Positions 16,165 to 24,779 of a DNA stretch of 64,000 nucleotides are shown here, in pieces (positions within the stretch are counted from its first letter, which is position 1; every line of letters begins with the position of its first letter). This stretch comes from Chloroflexota bacterium. Its GTDB lineage: Bacteria > Chloroflexota > Anaerolineae > Anaerolineales > UBA11579. Location: positions 23,108-87,107 of the forward strand of contig JABJGH010000005.1 in the NCBI GenBank assembly GCA_018662365.1. The letters run 5' to 3'. The position numbers were made by a program, and so were the translations under genes. Below the pieces are notes generated by a model. It did not search any database. It had not been told where the DNA came from and saw only the letters and a list, made by a program, of their open reading frames with translations.

Positions 16165-18002
16165 TGCTTCTTACTACGACTCAGTTTGTTAGTTTGCTGG
16201 GGATGGGGATTGCCCTCTGGTTAGGGATCTACCTCGTTACTAATAATCCCAAAAATGTTTTATCCTGGTTGACAAGCTTATCTTTATGGTCAATGGCGGG
16301 GTTATTTCTAAATATATTACTCGCATTAAACCCACCACCAATTCCGGTCAATTCGCCAAGTTGGTTGAAAGTATTTTTGCCATTTTGGCGCATGGAAATC
16401 ATTAGCAGCAATCCCAATGATTGGCTTCAAGGGTGGTCGGTCGCCCCCGCTGCCATGTTCTGGCATCACGCGACAGTTTTATTTCGCCCCGGTCAAACAA
16501 ATACCTGGCGAAAAATACGCATTTATCTTGGGTACCTGGTAGGTTTTGGGATGATAATTGCCCAATATAATGCAACCATCCTGGTCTCTGTTGAAAGCGG
16601 TGATCCATTATATCTATCAACGATTGTCCCTGGGCCTCTATATGCATTATTCTTATCCTTGTTGCTCTTGTTTTTAGGATTAAGTATCTATAATTTAGCA
16701 AGGTCAGCAAAAGTAGCTCAGACCACTTTTCATAAAAAACAATTAGAAATATTGATTTATTCCACAATCGCAGCAGGATTGACCGGTCCACTTTCTCTGC
16801 TTGGTTCTGGTTTGGGCATTCAAGTACCGATCGTCTTTATTACCGGTTTATTAGGTATATCGATGATTCAAATTGGATATAGTGTTGCTGCCTATAGTGC
16901 AATGGGGGATGCTCGCACAATAAGAAGAGACTTTTTCTATAATTTTTTTACTGTTGGTGTTGCAGTGATTTTATATGCTTCCATTACCAAAGTAATCGAT
17001 ATAATTTTTGAGATCCCAAGCTTTAGTTATATTTTAGTGATCATTTTAGCAATTCTATCCCATTCATTTGCGGATGCATCTCGCCACTATTTAGATTCTC
17101 TTTTCTATCGCAGTGAAGTTCAGCAGGTTAGAAAAAGTTTGCGTGATTTAACTCGTTCTGCGGGTGAACCAGAAGCTGATAAAGCATTGAGCGTTGCCTT
17201 GGATTCAATATCTGCTTCTGCAAAAGCTACCTTTGGGTTATTATTAATGTTTGAAGGGGGGGAGGTAAAAATAATTGACCAATACCAAATTGAAATAGAT
17301 GAGGATAACCTCTTATTATCTGTAGATGATTTCTTGGCAGATGACCTGGTCCTCTTAGAAATGAATCATTTTAAGCAACCCTTAGAAGATGCAGTATTAA
17401 TTTTGCCTCTCTATCACGAAATGAATCAAATTGGAGTATTGGTATTAGGTAGACCTGTAAATGCAAGTCAATTTTCTGGTTTAGACATTGAACGGTTGCT
17501 TTACCCTGTTGACCGATTGGCTGATCTAATGTGGGGATATCAAAAAGAATTTGATTATATAAATCAAATGAAAAAACTCTCTGAAACCTCCCGTCCTCGT
17601 AAATTACCTGCAATTGAGGTGATAAAAGCCAGTCAGATTGAAGATATATTGCGGAAACTTTATGATTATTCTTACCTTGGCAACCATGAACTAAGTAAAT
17701 TACAAATGATCGAAGACAATATCAAAGGGACAGATAAAACTCATATTGACAGAGGAAAAGCATTAAACCAGGTTTTATTGATGTTGATCGATAAATTAAA
17801 ACCCGAATCTGACCCACCAAGAGATCCACCCCCGAGGGAGTGGCATTCCTATACAGTCTTATATCAAGCTTATGTTGAAGAAGTTCAAAACAGGGATATT
17901 GTGTCGAAATTATATATTTCTGAAGGCACATTCAACCGCACTAGACGTGTAGCGATCAGTTCTGTGACACAAATGTTGGCGGAATTGGGGGGAGTAATAT
18001 AA
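16164..18002 (+). CDS. Membrane sensor with GAF-like region and C-terminal helix-turn-helix
   Basis: 612 residues. Residues 1-310 hold about eight or nine membrane helices resembling the N-terminal sensor region of some histidine kinases. A soluble region follows, with a GAF-like fold around 345-460 (predicted from strand/helix alternation, not a motif). The last 50 residues (NRDIVSKLYISEGTFNRTRR and the helix after it) look like a sigma-factor-4/LuxR-type helix-turn-helix. There is no histidine-kinase H-box or ATPase domain. It could be a one-component, membrane-tethered regulator. It is coupled to the YdjM-like gene and ends at a clear terminator. I do not recognise a named family. Confidence 0.7.
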   Translation: MLLTTTQFVSLLGMGIALWLGIYLVTNNPKNVLSWLTSLSLWSMAGLFLNILLALNPPPIPVNSPSWLKVFLPFWRMEIISSNPNDWLQGWSVAPAAMFWHHATVLFRPGQTNTWRKIRIYLGYLVGFGMIIAQYNATILVSVESGDPLYLSTIVPGPLYALFLSLLLLFLGLSIYNLARSAKVAQTTFHKKQLEILIYSTIAAGLTGPLSLLGSGLGIQVPIVFITGLLGISMIQIGYSVAAYSAMGDARTIRRDFFYNFFTVGVAVILYASITKVIDIIFEIPSFSYILVIILAILSHSFADASRHYLDSLFYRSEVQQVRKSLRDLTRSAGEPEADKALSVALDSISASAKATFGLLLMFEGGEVKIIDQYQIEIDEDNLLLSVDDFLADDLVLLEMNHFKQPLEDAVLILPLYHEMNQIGVLVLGRPVNASQFSGLDIERLLYPVDRLADLMWGYQKEFDYINQMKKLSETSRPRKLPAIEVIKASQIEDILRKLYDYSYLGNHELSKLQMIEDNIKGTDKTHIDRGKALNQVLLMLIDKLKPESDPPRDPPPREWHSYTVLYQAYVEEVQNRDIVSKLYISEGTFNRTRRVAISSVTQMLAELGGVI

Positions 18003-18034
18003 GGCAATAATATTTCCACCCTTCGTTTAATAAC

Positions 18035-18063
18035 AAAAAACAGCCCAAAAGGGCTGTTTTTTT
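18035..18063 (+). terminator. Intrinsic terminator after the membrane-sensor gene
   Basis: A perfect 12-bp stem (18035-18046 with 18051-18062) around AAAA, with a T-run closing it. Confidence 0.9.
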
Positions 18064-18174
18064 AGTTAATTTTTTAATGTTGGCAGTTTTTGGCAGTTCA
18101 AGCTATGGGATTGGCATCTCCAAAATGTGACCATGAGGATAAGAAAGCAAACACACATTTTTAGGAGAGCTGTC

Positions 18175-18903
18175 ATGTTCAAAAAGATCAAGAATTTCAA
18201 AACAAAAGAATATTTCCAAAATATCTCAACCTCTACCTGGGTCAAAATCTTAATTGGTTTTGTTCTGATCCTAATAATCGCAGCAAATTGGGCAAAAATT
18301 GGGGACCTACTAGAAATTGTAAAAGATCGAGAGGCAATTATTGAAACTATCGGGAATTACGGCGCCTTAGGCCCAGTATTACTCGCCTTTGCAATCTTCC
18401 TCCAAGTAGTTATCGCAGCAATTCCCGGCCATTTACTTATGTTTGCCTCTGGTTATTTGTACGGGTTTACGAATGGTTTTATGTTGACCTGGATAACGAC
18501 AGTTATTGCTAGCCAGGTTACTTTTCTAATCGCCCGAAAAGCAGGAAAACCCCTGGTTTATCGACTTGTTTCAAAAGAAGCGATTGATAAATGGAACAAA
18601 GTGGCTGATAAGCAAGGAATCGTATTTTTCATCTTTTCTTTCTCACTTCCTATTTTCCCAGTCGACATCATGAGCTATGTTGCCGGTCTCACCTCCCTCT
18701 CAGCCCGCAGATATTTGGTTGCGAACTTGATTGGACATCTTCCAGTAGCAATTTTAATGTCTCTCGCTGGGGCTTACGGCCTAGAACTTTCAATCGGGTC
18801 AACGATTGCCATTGTTTTATTTGGAATTGTGATTTTTATTCTTTGGCTTCGGTATCAAAATAATATTGAAAAGAAATTGGTTGTTACTCAGGGAGGTGCC
18901 TAA
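18175..18903 (+). CDS. VTT-domain (DedA/TVP38-type) membrane protein
   Basis: 242 residues from the ATG at 18175, preferred to an in-frame ATG 48 bp upstream because AGGAG lies 7 bp before it. N-terminal membrane helix, then the VTT core: an LQVVIAAIPGHLLMFASGY segment with the conserved glycine-proline region, and GASQVTFLIARKAGK-type helix followed by a SFSLPIFPVDIMSYVAG re-entrant-like segment. Family members act in envelope maintenance, in some cases as lipid scramblases or flippases. It is coupled (1-base overlap) to a phospholipase D-like protein, which fits a shared job in phospholipid handling. Confidence 0.88.
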   Translation: MFKKIKNFKTKEYFQNISTSTWVKILIGFVLILIIAANWAKIGDLLEIVKDREAIIETIGNYGALGPVLLAFAIFLQVVIAAIPGHLLMFASGYLYGFTNGFMLTWITTVIASQVTFLIARKAGKPLVYRLVSKEAIDKWNKVADKQGIVFFIFSFSLPIFPVDIMSYVAGLTSLSARRYLVANLIGHLPVAILMSLAGAYGLELSIGSTIAIVLFGIVIFILWLRYQNNIEKKLVVTQGGA

Positions 18904-19979
18904 TGAACAACCAATATGAAGTTTTTACTGAGGTTACCCCATTTTATTCCGATATGCTTGAAACCTTAATCCAAGCAGAGCATAAGATAAGTATGATGTA
19001 TTTCACTTATGATTGTGGAATTTGGACCAAGAAAATGAACGAGATCATGTATAAGAAAATTGATCAGGGCGTAGATGTAAGGATCATGGTTGATCTACTA
19101 GGAATCTTTACCGATAACCCCAAAAATATTTTCAACAACATTGTTCATCTTACTGAAATGAACAACAAGGGCATTCAGGTAGATTTCTTTCAACCAAGTA
19201 AAGGCTCAAATATGTCTCCTGCAGATCGGCTGCATTTCAAACTCTGTGCAATCGACGAAAATGTTGCATATTTTGGTGGATCAAACATTGGAGATCATTA
19301 CACGACCTGGCAGGATACCAATCTGAGAGTTCAGGGTGAGATCGGCGAGATCGGCCACCAACTTTATGAGTATGTATTAGGTCATTCTCTTGGTTCACAT
19401 GATGTTCCAGAGATCGATTTAGATGATCTGATGATCGGAGACGCAAAAGTATTACTCACTGTCCCAGGCGCAAGAAAAGATATCTCAGAACATTGGTTAG
19501 ATTTGATCAAGACTTCTGAAAATAAGGTCTATTTCCGAAATTGGTATTTCTTGCCGAATAAGGAATTTATGAAAGCAATGTTAGAAAAGTTAGACAATGG
19601 ATTAAATATTGAAGTATTACTATCTCATCGGACAAAAGTCCGAGTGATCGATGTGGCAAACCATTCTCAATGCCGTAAATTGGTAAAAGTAGGCGCAAAT
19701 ATCCACCGTTATCAAAAAAGATATATGCATTCTAAAGTGACCTGGAACGCTAAAAATGATGTGTTATTTGGGTCAGCAAACTTAGAAGAGAAAGCCTTAA
19801 AAGGAAATTTCGAACTTTGTCTTCGCTTCAAGGATAAGAGAGTTGCTGAGGAACTTACTAAATCTTATGAAAATGATGTGAGGGATAGTGTTCATCAAAC
19901 TACTAAAGTTGTAGAACAGAGAGGCTTTCCAAAACGAATGGCTTCTTCGATCCTTTCAATGGCAACACCTTTATTATAA
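18903..19979 (+). CDS. Phospholipase D-like / cardiolipin synthase-like protein
   Basis: 358 residues with two PLD half-repeats. The first HKD motif is complete: His111, Lys113 and Asp118 (HFKLCAID) followed by GGSNIGD. The second has His276 and Lys278 (HSKVTW) and FGSANLEE, but the Asp position is occupied by Ala. The two His and two Lys residues needed for the covalent phosphohistidine mechanism are kept, so activity is plausible though altered. The usual N-terminal membrane helices of cardiolipin synthase are missing; they may be supplied by the coupled VTT protein. A 14-bp hairpin follows the stop. Confidence 0.87.
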   Translation: MNNQYEVFTEVTPFYSDMLETLIQAEHKISMMYFTYDCGIWTKKMNEIMYKKIDQGVDVRIMVDLLGIFTDNPKNIFNNIVHLTEMNNKGIQVDFFQPSKGSNMSPADRLHFKLCAIDENVAYFGGSNIGDHYTTWQDTNLRVQGEIGEIGHQLYEYVLGHSLGSHDVPEIDLDDLMIGDAKVLLTVPGARKDISEHWLDLIKTSENKVYFRNWYFLPNKEFMKAMLEKLDNGLNIEVLLSHRTKVRVIDVANHSQCRKLVKVGANIHRYQKRYMHSKVTWNAKNDVLFGSANLEEKALKGNFELCLRFKDKRVAEELTKSYENDVRDSVHQTTKVVEQRGFPKRMASSILSMATPLL

Positions 19980-20020
19980 AAAAATGCGGATATGACAGCT
20001 TCGCATTGGCTTTCTAAAAA

Positions 20021-20056
20021 CCAAAACAGTAGGCTTTTAATGGCCTACTGTTTTGG
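20021..20056 (+). terminator. Hairpin after the PLD-like gene
   Basis: Perfect 14-bp arms (20021-20034 and 20043-20056) with an 8-base loop, 41 bp after the stop. It lacks a T-run on the plus strand, so termination is likely but not certain. Confidence 0.6.
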
Positions 20057-20072
20057 TGAAAAGGTACACCCC

Positions 20073-20108
20073 TTCTTGGGGTAGGGGGGTTGGAGAGGGG
20101 TCTGGCGA
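20073..20108 (+). repeat. 36-bp G-rich direct repeat, copy 1
   Basis: Matches 34 of 36 bases with 21042-21077, in the same orientation. The two copies flank the gene for the small secreted protein. Core: a G6-G7 run followed by GGAGAGGGGTCTGGCGA. Confidence 0.85.
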
Positions 20109-20306
20109 ATGAATCGCCTTCAAATATCCCCCATCGGGTGACCCAAAATTATCAATATTATAAATTTTGAGGAGCGGTTTTCGTTTACGGCGCTATGTCA
20201 GCGACCTCTATGGTTTCCCCGGTAATGTGATCGTAAGACTCAATAATAAGTTGAAAGATCACATCCAATTCGGCCATAACTGGGGGAGGTAAAGAGCATC
20301 TGAAAA
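20109..20306. other. Intergenic stretch with no supported gene
   Basis: This is the rest of the 398-bp gap between the PLD-like and secreted-protein genes. A 30-codon open frame on the minus strand (20185-20277) has no ribosome site and is probably chance or a gene remnant. Nothing else is recognisable. Confidence 0.5.
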
Positions 20307-20339
20307 GAAAACAGCAGAGAAAATTTCTCTGCTGTTTTC
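20307..20339 (-). terminator. Terminator of the small secreted-protein gene
   Basis: A 16-bp perfect inverted repeat with almost no spacer; a short real loop would form from its centre. On the minus strand it ends in a T-rich tail, which suits the gene ending at 20377. Confidence 0.8.
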
Positions 20340-20376
20340 GGAAAGGAGTTTCACATCTTGATGCTTTCAGCGGAAA

Positions 20377-20913
20377 TTATTTGCCGCCCCGATACCCTTG
20401 GCCTTGGAAACCACCGCCATTGAAAGGGATGCCGTCATTCAGGCAAGTACCATCACATACACCGGCATTCATTCCCCTGCCCATCCCGCCATTCATTCCT
20501 GTAGCCATCCCATCAGCCATCAGGATAAATCCACGTGTGCTCAGCCAATCAAAGGTTTCTTGAGTGATTACACCATCCACTAAGGCTTGAGCCAATGCTT
20601 CACTATGAGCTTGCTTCACTATTTCTCTAATCTCGGTCAAATCGTAGCCAAGCTCCAGGGCGATTTCTTGGAAATTTCCATCATCTAGCAAAGCTTCATC
20701 GATACCAAGCGCATCTGCCAAATAGCTGTGAAGGTACTCTTCCAATGCGCCATCCATCTGGATATTCATTTGGATCGGTTCACCTAAGCCACTTCGCCCA
20801 AATCCTCGTCCGGGAGTCGCTGGAGCAGGTTCATCGGCAAAGGCTGTGCCTGCGAGACCTAACGAAAGGACTGCGATACCAAGTACTGTCAAAATCATCA
20901 TGCTTTTCTTCAT
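20377..20913 (-). CDS. Small secreted protein, Gly/Met-rich C-terminus
   Basis: 178 residues. A clear Sec signal peptide (KKSMM then a 17-residue hydrophobic stretch, cleavage expected after GTAFA near residue 26). The middle, about 50-130, is acidic and helical, with EYLHSYLADALGIDEALLDD and repeated acidic helices typical of small exported proteins annotated YckD/DUF2680-like; I do not claim membership. The tail, about 133-178, is Gly/Met/Asn-rich with two Cys (CDGTC). It stands alone between two copies of a 36-bp repeat, with a ribosome site GAGGAAA and its own terminator. Function unknown. Confidence 0.8.
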   Translation of the reverse strand: MKKSMMILTVLGIAVLSLGLAGTAFADEPAPATPGRGFGRSGLGEPIQMNIQMDGALEEYLHSYLADALGIDEALLDDGNFQEIALELGYDLTEIREIVKQAHSEALAQALVDGVITQETFDWLSTRGFILMADGMATGMNGGMGRGMNAGVCDGTCLNDGIPFNGGGFQGQGYRGGK

Positions 20914-21041
20914 TTTTTTCCTCTTTTACAAGTTGTTTCGGGAAAATTCCCGTTGTTTATCTTGCCCTAATAATACACAGTGATTATGAGGAATTTATGG
21001 ATGAGTTATGAAGAAATCATGAATATTTTTTAGGGACATAT

Positions 21042-21077
21042 TTCTTGGGGTAGGGGGGGCGGAGAGGGGTCTGGCGA
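21042..21077 (+). repeat. 36-bp G-rich direct repeat, copy 2
   Basis: Second copy of the element at 20073-20108; the only differences are TT to GC at two adjacent positions. Confidence 0.85.
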
Positions 21078-21107
21078 TGAAATCCCGTACCGGATTTCAT
21101 CAGCCTT

Positions 21108-21138
21108 AAAAAAAAGACAGCCCATTCGGACTGTCTTT
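21108..21138 (-). terminator. Terminator of the rpmH-to-jag operon
   Basis: On the minus strand an 11-bp stem with one mismatch (21113-21138) is followed by eight T residues, 20 bp after the jag stop. Confidence 0.9.
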
Positions 21139-21157
21139 GAATTTCTCTTTCGATTTC

Positions 21158-21889
21158 CTAGGCATTCGGGATGATGACAACCTTTCGGCGGGGGTCTTCG
21201 CCCACGCTTTCCGTGGTAACCTCTTCAAAATCGCGCAAAGCCATATGCACCAGCCGGCGTTCGTTGGCGGGCATCGGCTCTAAAGCCTGCTTTCGCCCCG
21301 AATTGATTGCTTGCTTTGCCATTTGTTCCGCCAGCGTTTTCAAACTTTGCTCACGGCGGGCACGATAACCTTCGATATCAATATTTACTCGAGCGCCATG
21401 GCCAATTTCTTTGCCCACGATTAGGCGGGTAATATATTGGAGCGCTTCCAAGGTTTCCGCTCGGCGGCCGATCAACACGCTCAGGTCACTGCCAGTGATA
21501 TCCACGTTCACGCTTGGATAATCAGGGCTGCTATCTTCTTCATCTAGGGTAGCTTTTACTTCTGCAAAAACACCCATTTTTTCGATCAATTCACCCACGG
21601 TTGCTTCCGAAATGGAGATCAAATTCTCTACGTGATCCCCATTAGAAGCATCATAAGTTCGGCGGGGGGCCTGTGCTCGTTTTTCAGGTGGCGCTTTATC
21701 TTCTTCAGACTTCACGGTCAGCAGCACGCGAGCATGGCGCTGGCCAATACCCAATATGCCTTTACTACCCTCATCGAGGGTTTCGACAGTCACATCGTCT
21801 TTTGAAAGCCCCAGCTCGGCAAGACCATCTGCAATCGCTTCTTCGATTGTGGGGGCGATCATTTCTAAAGTTGTTCTTTCTTCGGTCAT
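21158..21889 (-). CDS. khpB: RNA-binding protein Jag/KhpB
   Basis: 243 residues. Jag-N domain (about 8-56, ending in a GSKGILGIGQRHARV motif), KH domain (about 80-170, with GRRAETLEALQYITRLI) and C-terminal R3H domain (about 175-240, with ERRLVHMALRDF). The KhpA/KhpB pair binds many transcripts and affects cell division and envelope synthesis in Gram-positives. It is the last gene of the rpmH operon, in the usual place after yidC, and is followed by a strong terminator. GAGGACG precedes the ATG. Confidence 0.94.
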   Translation of the reverse strand: MTEERTTLEMIAPTIEEAIADGLAELGLSKDDVTVETLDEGSKGILGIGQRHARVLLTVKSEEDKAPPEKRAQAPRRTYDASNGDHVENLISISEATVGELIEKMGVFAEVKATLDEEDSSPDYPSVNVDITGSDLSVLIGRRAETLEALQYITRLIVGKEIGHGARVNIDIEGYRARREQSLKTLAEQMAKQAINSGRKQALEPMPANERRLVHMALRDFEEVTTESVGEDPRRKVVIIPNA

Positions 21890-21940
21890 AGCGTCCTCTT
21901 TTTTAATCGAAATTAGAAGAATAACTGATTAATCTATGCG

Positions 21941-22702
21941 CTAGGCACTACGCTTTGGAAACAAATTTTCAAGTTTCAAACGGCCCATCAAACCATATTG
22001 CAAAATTCCCGCAACGTTACTCGTCACAAAGTATAACGCAATCCCTGCGGATAAACTGTAGGAGATCCAAGCGATCATGATCGGCATCATCATGGTCATT
22101 GATTTGCCCATCGCTGCGCTGGGGTCGTTGGGGTTATTGCTGGGAGGGGTCATTAATTTTGATTGTAAGAAAGATGTGATGAATACGATCACAGCCAAAA
22201 CTGGAATACCAAATTCTGGCAAGAAATCCAAGAACAATCTTTCGGGTTGGCTGAGGTCACTCATCCATAAGAAGGATGAGTTCAACGGGATCAAACTGGC
22301 GGCGTTTGGCAAGCTGATGTCTTTGGTCAACTGCAATAATTCGATCGGGGTTGCAGCCATCACACGAGATATCGCACCATACAACCCAATAATGATTGGG
22401 AACTGGAGCAAAGTGGGCAAACAAGAACCAAAGGGGTTAATTCCTTTTTCTTTGTACACTTTCATTTGTTCTTGTGCTAATTTCTCTTTGTCGTCTTTAT
22501 ATTTCTTCTGAACTTTTTGCCATTCTTTATCGTTATTCAGTTCTTGCATTGCTGCAGCAGATTTCATCTGAGATTGGGTAAAGGGAAAGGTTAGCAAGCG
22601 GATCAAAATAGTAAACACAATGATCGCGATGCCAAAGTTATCACCCAAAATATCATAAATAAAGAAGAGGGCGTTTGCAAACGGGATAATAATAAAATCC
22701 AT
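21941..22702 (-). CDS. yidC: Membrane protein insertase YidC
   Basis: 253 residues, the short form without a large periplasmic domain, with five or six membrane helices. The conserved groove arginine is in TILIRLLTFPF (about residue 35); the cytoplasmic loop after it is charged (KKYKDDKEKL), and the C-terminal helices carry SYSLSAGIALYFVTSN. YidC inserts small membrane proteins alone or with SecYEG. It sits between a propeller lipoprotein and jag in the rpmH operon. AAGGAAA precedes the ATG. Confidence 0.95.
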   Translation of the reverse strand: MDFIIIPFANALFFIYDILGDNFGIAIIVFTILIRLLTFPFTQSQMKSAAAMQELNNDKEWQKVQKKYKDDKEKLAQEQMKVYKEKGINPFGSCLPTLLQFPIIIGLYGAISRVMAATPIELLQLTKDISLPNAASLIPLNSSFLWMSDLSQPERLFLDFLPEFGIPVLAVIVFITSFLQSKLMTPPSNNPNDPSAAMGKSMTMMMPIMIAWISYSLSAGIALYFVTSNVAGILQYGLMGRLKLENLFPKRSA

Positions 22703-22726
22703 AATTTTTTTCCTTAAGTCGGGCGA

Positions 22727-23797
22727 TTAATTTCCGGGGACAAATTCCCATTGGATCGTTCCGTTGGCATCATACGCTACCAAGATGGCTTCGACCCCTG
22801 AAACTGGGACAATAACAAATTCGCCGGCCAAAACAGGGTCACCTAATAAAAGGGAATCCTCTTTATAAAAACGATTCCAGCGCAGTTTTCCTTCAAGATC
22901 GAGGGCATAAAAGTTGCCATCGCCAGTGCCAATGTAAACGCCATCTTCGGTCACCAATGGTGTACCCGAAACTTGGCCTTCGCCTTTGAAATTCCATAAT
23001 AACTTGCCAGTGTCAGCTTCAAGGGCGTATAACCAACCACTAATATCGGTGGCATAAATGATATCGTCGACTAAAGCGGGGGGTGCCCAAATCCAATCGT
23101 TGGCTTGGAAACTCCAAACTTCAACGCCATTAGAGCTCCGGATAGCAAGGACCTCACTTTCAAAAGTACCGAGGTAAAGCACACCATCTTCGCTTATCTC
23201 AGGGCTGGTCACGGTTGTGCCGCCCAAGTCGATCGACCAAATTTCATTTCCAGTTTTATGGTTGAGGGCATATAAATGATGATCCATGGAGGCCAAATAA
23301 AGCTTTTCCCCATCATAAACAGGTTTCGCCCAAAGGGGACCTTCGGTTTCAAAGGACCATTGTTCTGTACCGCTCATATTTAGTGCATGCAATGTGTGGT
23401 CAGCGTTAGGGGCATAGATCATCTCATCAACGAGTAAAACACTGGCAATGAAACGATTGTCATTTGCGAACATCCAGTTTTCAGTGCCATTGTTGATATT
23501 ATAGGTATACAAATTATTGTTATAGCTACCGATGAATAATTGACCATCTTCTGTGATCACCGGGGGAGCAAAATAGGTCGGGCTTTTTGCGTCGGTTTCA
23601 CGAGGAATGCGAGTCAATTCCGCACCATTTGTGGGATCGATCTGATAGATTCGTTGGCCTTGGGCTACAAATAAATCGTCTTCAAAAATTGTAATACCTG
23701 GCCAGCTTGTGGTCTGAAATCGGCTTCCAGTACAAGCACTTAGTGTTAAACTGGCGGCCAAGACGAGCAGGAGTAAGATCAAGTGTTTTTTCTTCAT
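22727..23797 (-). CDS. PQQ-type beta-propeller lipoprotein (BamB-like fold)
   Basis: 356 residues. Signal peptide with lipobox LSAC (Cys22), then seven to eight repeats of the PQQ/quinoprotein propeller type, seen as recurring GxxxWSF/W..DG..Y.G units (for example GTEQWSFETEGPLW, GNEIWSIDLGG, GVEVWSF). It should be a membrane-anchored extracellular scaffold. BamB of the outer-membrane BAM complex has the same fold, but no other BAM gene is present. Its location inside the ribosomal/RNase P/YidC operon, where other phyla have no such gene, suggests a role in membrane-protein or envelope assembly. This is inference. Confidence 0.85.
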   Translation of the reverse strand: MKKKHLILLLLVLAASLTLSACTGSRFQTTSWPGITIFEDDLFVAQGQRIYQIDPTNGAELTRIPRETDAKSPTYFAPPVITEDGQLFIGSYNNNLYTYNINNGTENWMFANDNRFIASVLLVDEMIYAPNADHTLHALNMSGTEQWSFETEGPLWAKPVYDGEKLYLASMDHHLYALNHKTGNEIWSIDLGGTTVTSPEISEDGVLYLGTFESEVLAIRSSNGVEVWSFQANDWIWAPPALVDDIIYATDISGWLYALEADTGKLLWNFKGEGQVSGTPLVTEDGVYIGTGDGNFYALDLEGKLRWNRFYKEDSLLLGDPVLAGEFVIVPVSGVEAILVAYDANGTIQWEFVPGN

Positions 23798-23858
23798 AAA
23801 ATTTGTATTTCCGTTTATCTAAATTTCGCCCTGTTTTAGGCGTTAATATCTATCTGAA

Positions 23859-24164
23859 TTATTTTACCGGGTCGTATCCACCAGTGTTAAAGGGATTACA
23901 GCGCAGGACGCGATAAAAGCCCATCCAGCTGCCTTTTATCATTCCGTATTTAAAAATTGATTGATATCCATAATGGGAGCAAGTGGGGTAAAAACGACAG
24001 GTGTTTGCGGGAATTGCTTTTGAAAAGGTCTTCTGATAAAGCCGGATCAATGCCAAAACGACCCATCTAGGCAGATTCCATATCGTGATTGGTAAATCGC
24101 TCAGTGGGGGAGATTTGTGCTCGTGGATGATCTCAGGAGATCCGGTAATTTCTTCAGTTTCCAT
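23859..24164 (-). CDS. yidD: Membrane protein insertion efficiency factor YidD
   Basis: 101 residues. The conserved core is at about 40-98: [24 protein letters not shown] and [13 protein letters not shown], with the invariant cysteines. The first 35 residues are an extra tail compared with the ~70-residue family norm. The start lies 11 bp inside the end of rnpA, the usual overlap for this pair. YidD assists YidC-dependent insertion. Confidence 0.93.
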   Translation of the reverse strand: METEEITGSPEIIHEHKSPPLSDLPITIWNLPRWVVLALIRLYQKTFSKAIPANTCRFYPTCSHYGYQSIFKYGMIKGSWMGFYRVLRCNPFNTGGYDPVK

Positions 24165-24498
24165 AGGTTTGTAAATTCGCTCTTTTCAGGCTATTCTCAA
24201 TTACTTTCTGAACTGTATGACTTTTTTCGTCCAAAATCGGTTTTCTGGCGATCAAAACAAGGTCATAACCTTTTGGCAGTTCAGGTAAAAGGGGGGCAAT
24301 TGCAGCTCGTAAAAGGCGTTTGGCTCGGTTTCTATTAATCGCGTTCCCAACTGCTCGTGCTGCCGCGACCCCAATTCGATTTCTATCTAAATTGTTTTCT
24401 AAGCTTATCAAAACAACAAGCGGGTGGGCAATAGATCGTCCATGCCTGCGTACCCGCTTAAAGTCGATTGAACTTGTGAGGCGAAATCTTCGTTTCAC
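24154..24498 (-). CDS. rnpA: Ribonuclease P protein component
   Basis: 114 residues. N-terminal [18 protein letters not shown] and the signature RNR block ([15 protein letters not shown], about 52-66) that binds the RNase P RNA. The protein helps the ribozyme remove 5' leaders from pre-tRNA. The start appears to be GTG. It follows rpmH by 55 bp and overlaps yidD. Confidence 0.94.
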   Translation of the reverse strand: MKRRFRLTSSIDFKRVRRHGRSIAHPLVVLISLENNLDRNRIGVAAARAVGNAINRNRAKRLLRAAIAPLLPELPKGYDLVLIARKPILDEKSHTVQKVIENSLKRANLQTYGN

Positions 24499-24553
24499 CG
24501 TTTATTTTCGTCTCTTTAGCTACTCGAAGGAGAATTGCTCCATTCGATGGAAA

Positions 24554-24730
24554 TTAGCTCTTCCAGTTTAATTTTTTAACGTGGTTATTCATTGCCACAG
24601 TTAGGGCATGTCGTCCCTTTCCACGGCGGTTTTTAATTACGCCACGTCCACCACGGGAGCTCATTCTTTTTCTAAACCCATGCACGCGCAATCGGCGTCT
24701 AATCTTGGGTTGGTAAGTTCTTTTAGGCAT
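24554..24730 (-). CDS. rpmH: 50S ribosomal protein L34
   Basis: 58 residues, recognised directly: KRTYQPK at the start, [13 protein letters not shown] in the middle and a basic RRGKGR block. The C-terminus is about 12 residues longer than the usual 44-47 residue L34, ending in [13 protein letters not shown]. It is first in the rnpA-yidD-lipoprotein-yidC-jag operon with a consensus promoter upstream and GAGGAAG as ribosome site. Confidence 0.95.
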   Translation of the reverse strand: MPKRTYQPKIRRRLRVHGFRKRMSSRGGRGVIKNRRGKGRHALTVAMNNHVKKLNWKS

Positions 24731-24779
24731 TTTCTTCCTCTTCGCTTACGAAATAATATCTGTAATTTACTGACGGGCG

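Noticed and set aside
18127..18174. Upstream ATG for the VTT-domain gene
   Set aside because: It adds 16 basic residues without a ribosome site; AGGAG immediately before 18175 fits the later start.
20185..20277. 30-codon open frame on the minus strand between the PLD-like and secreted-protein genes
   Set aside because: No ribosome site or promoter; too short to judge. It could be a gene remnant, but nothing supports a product.
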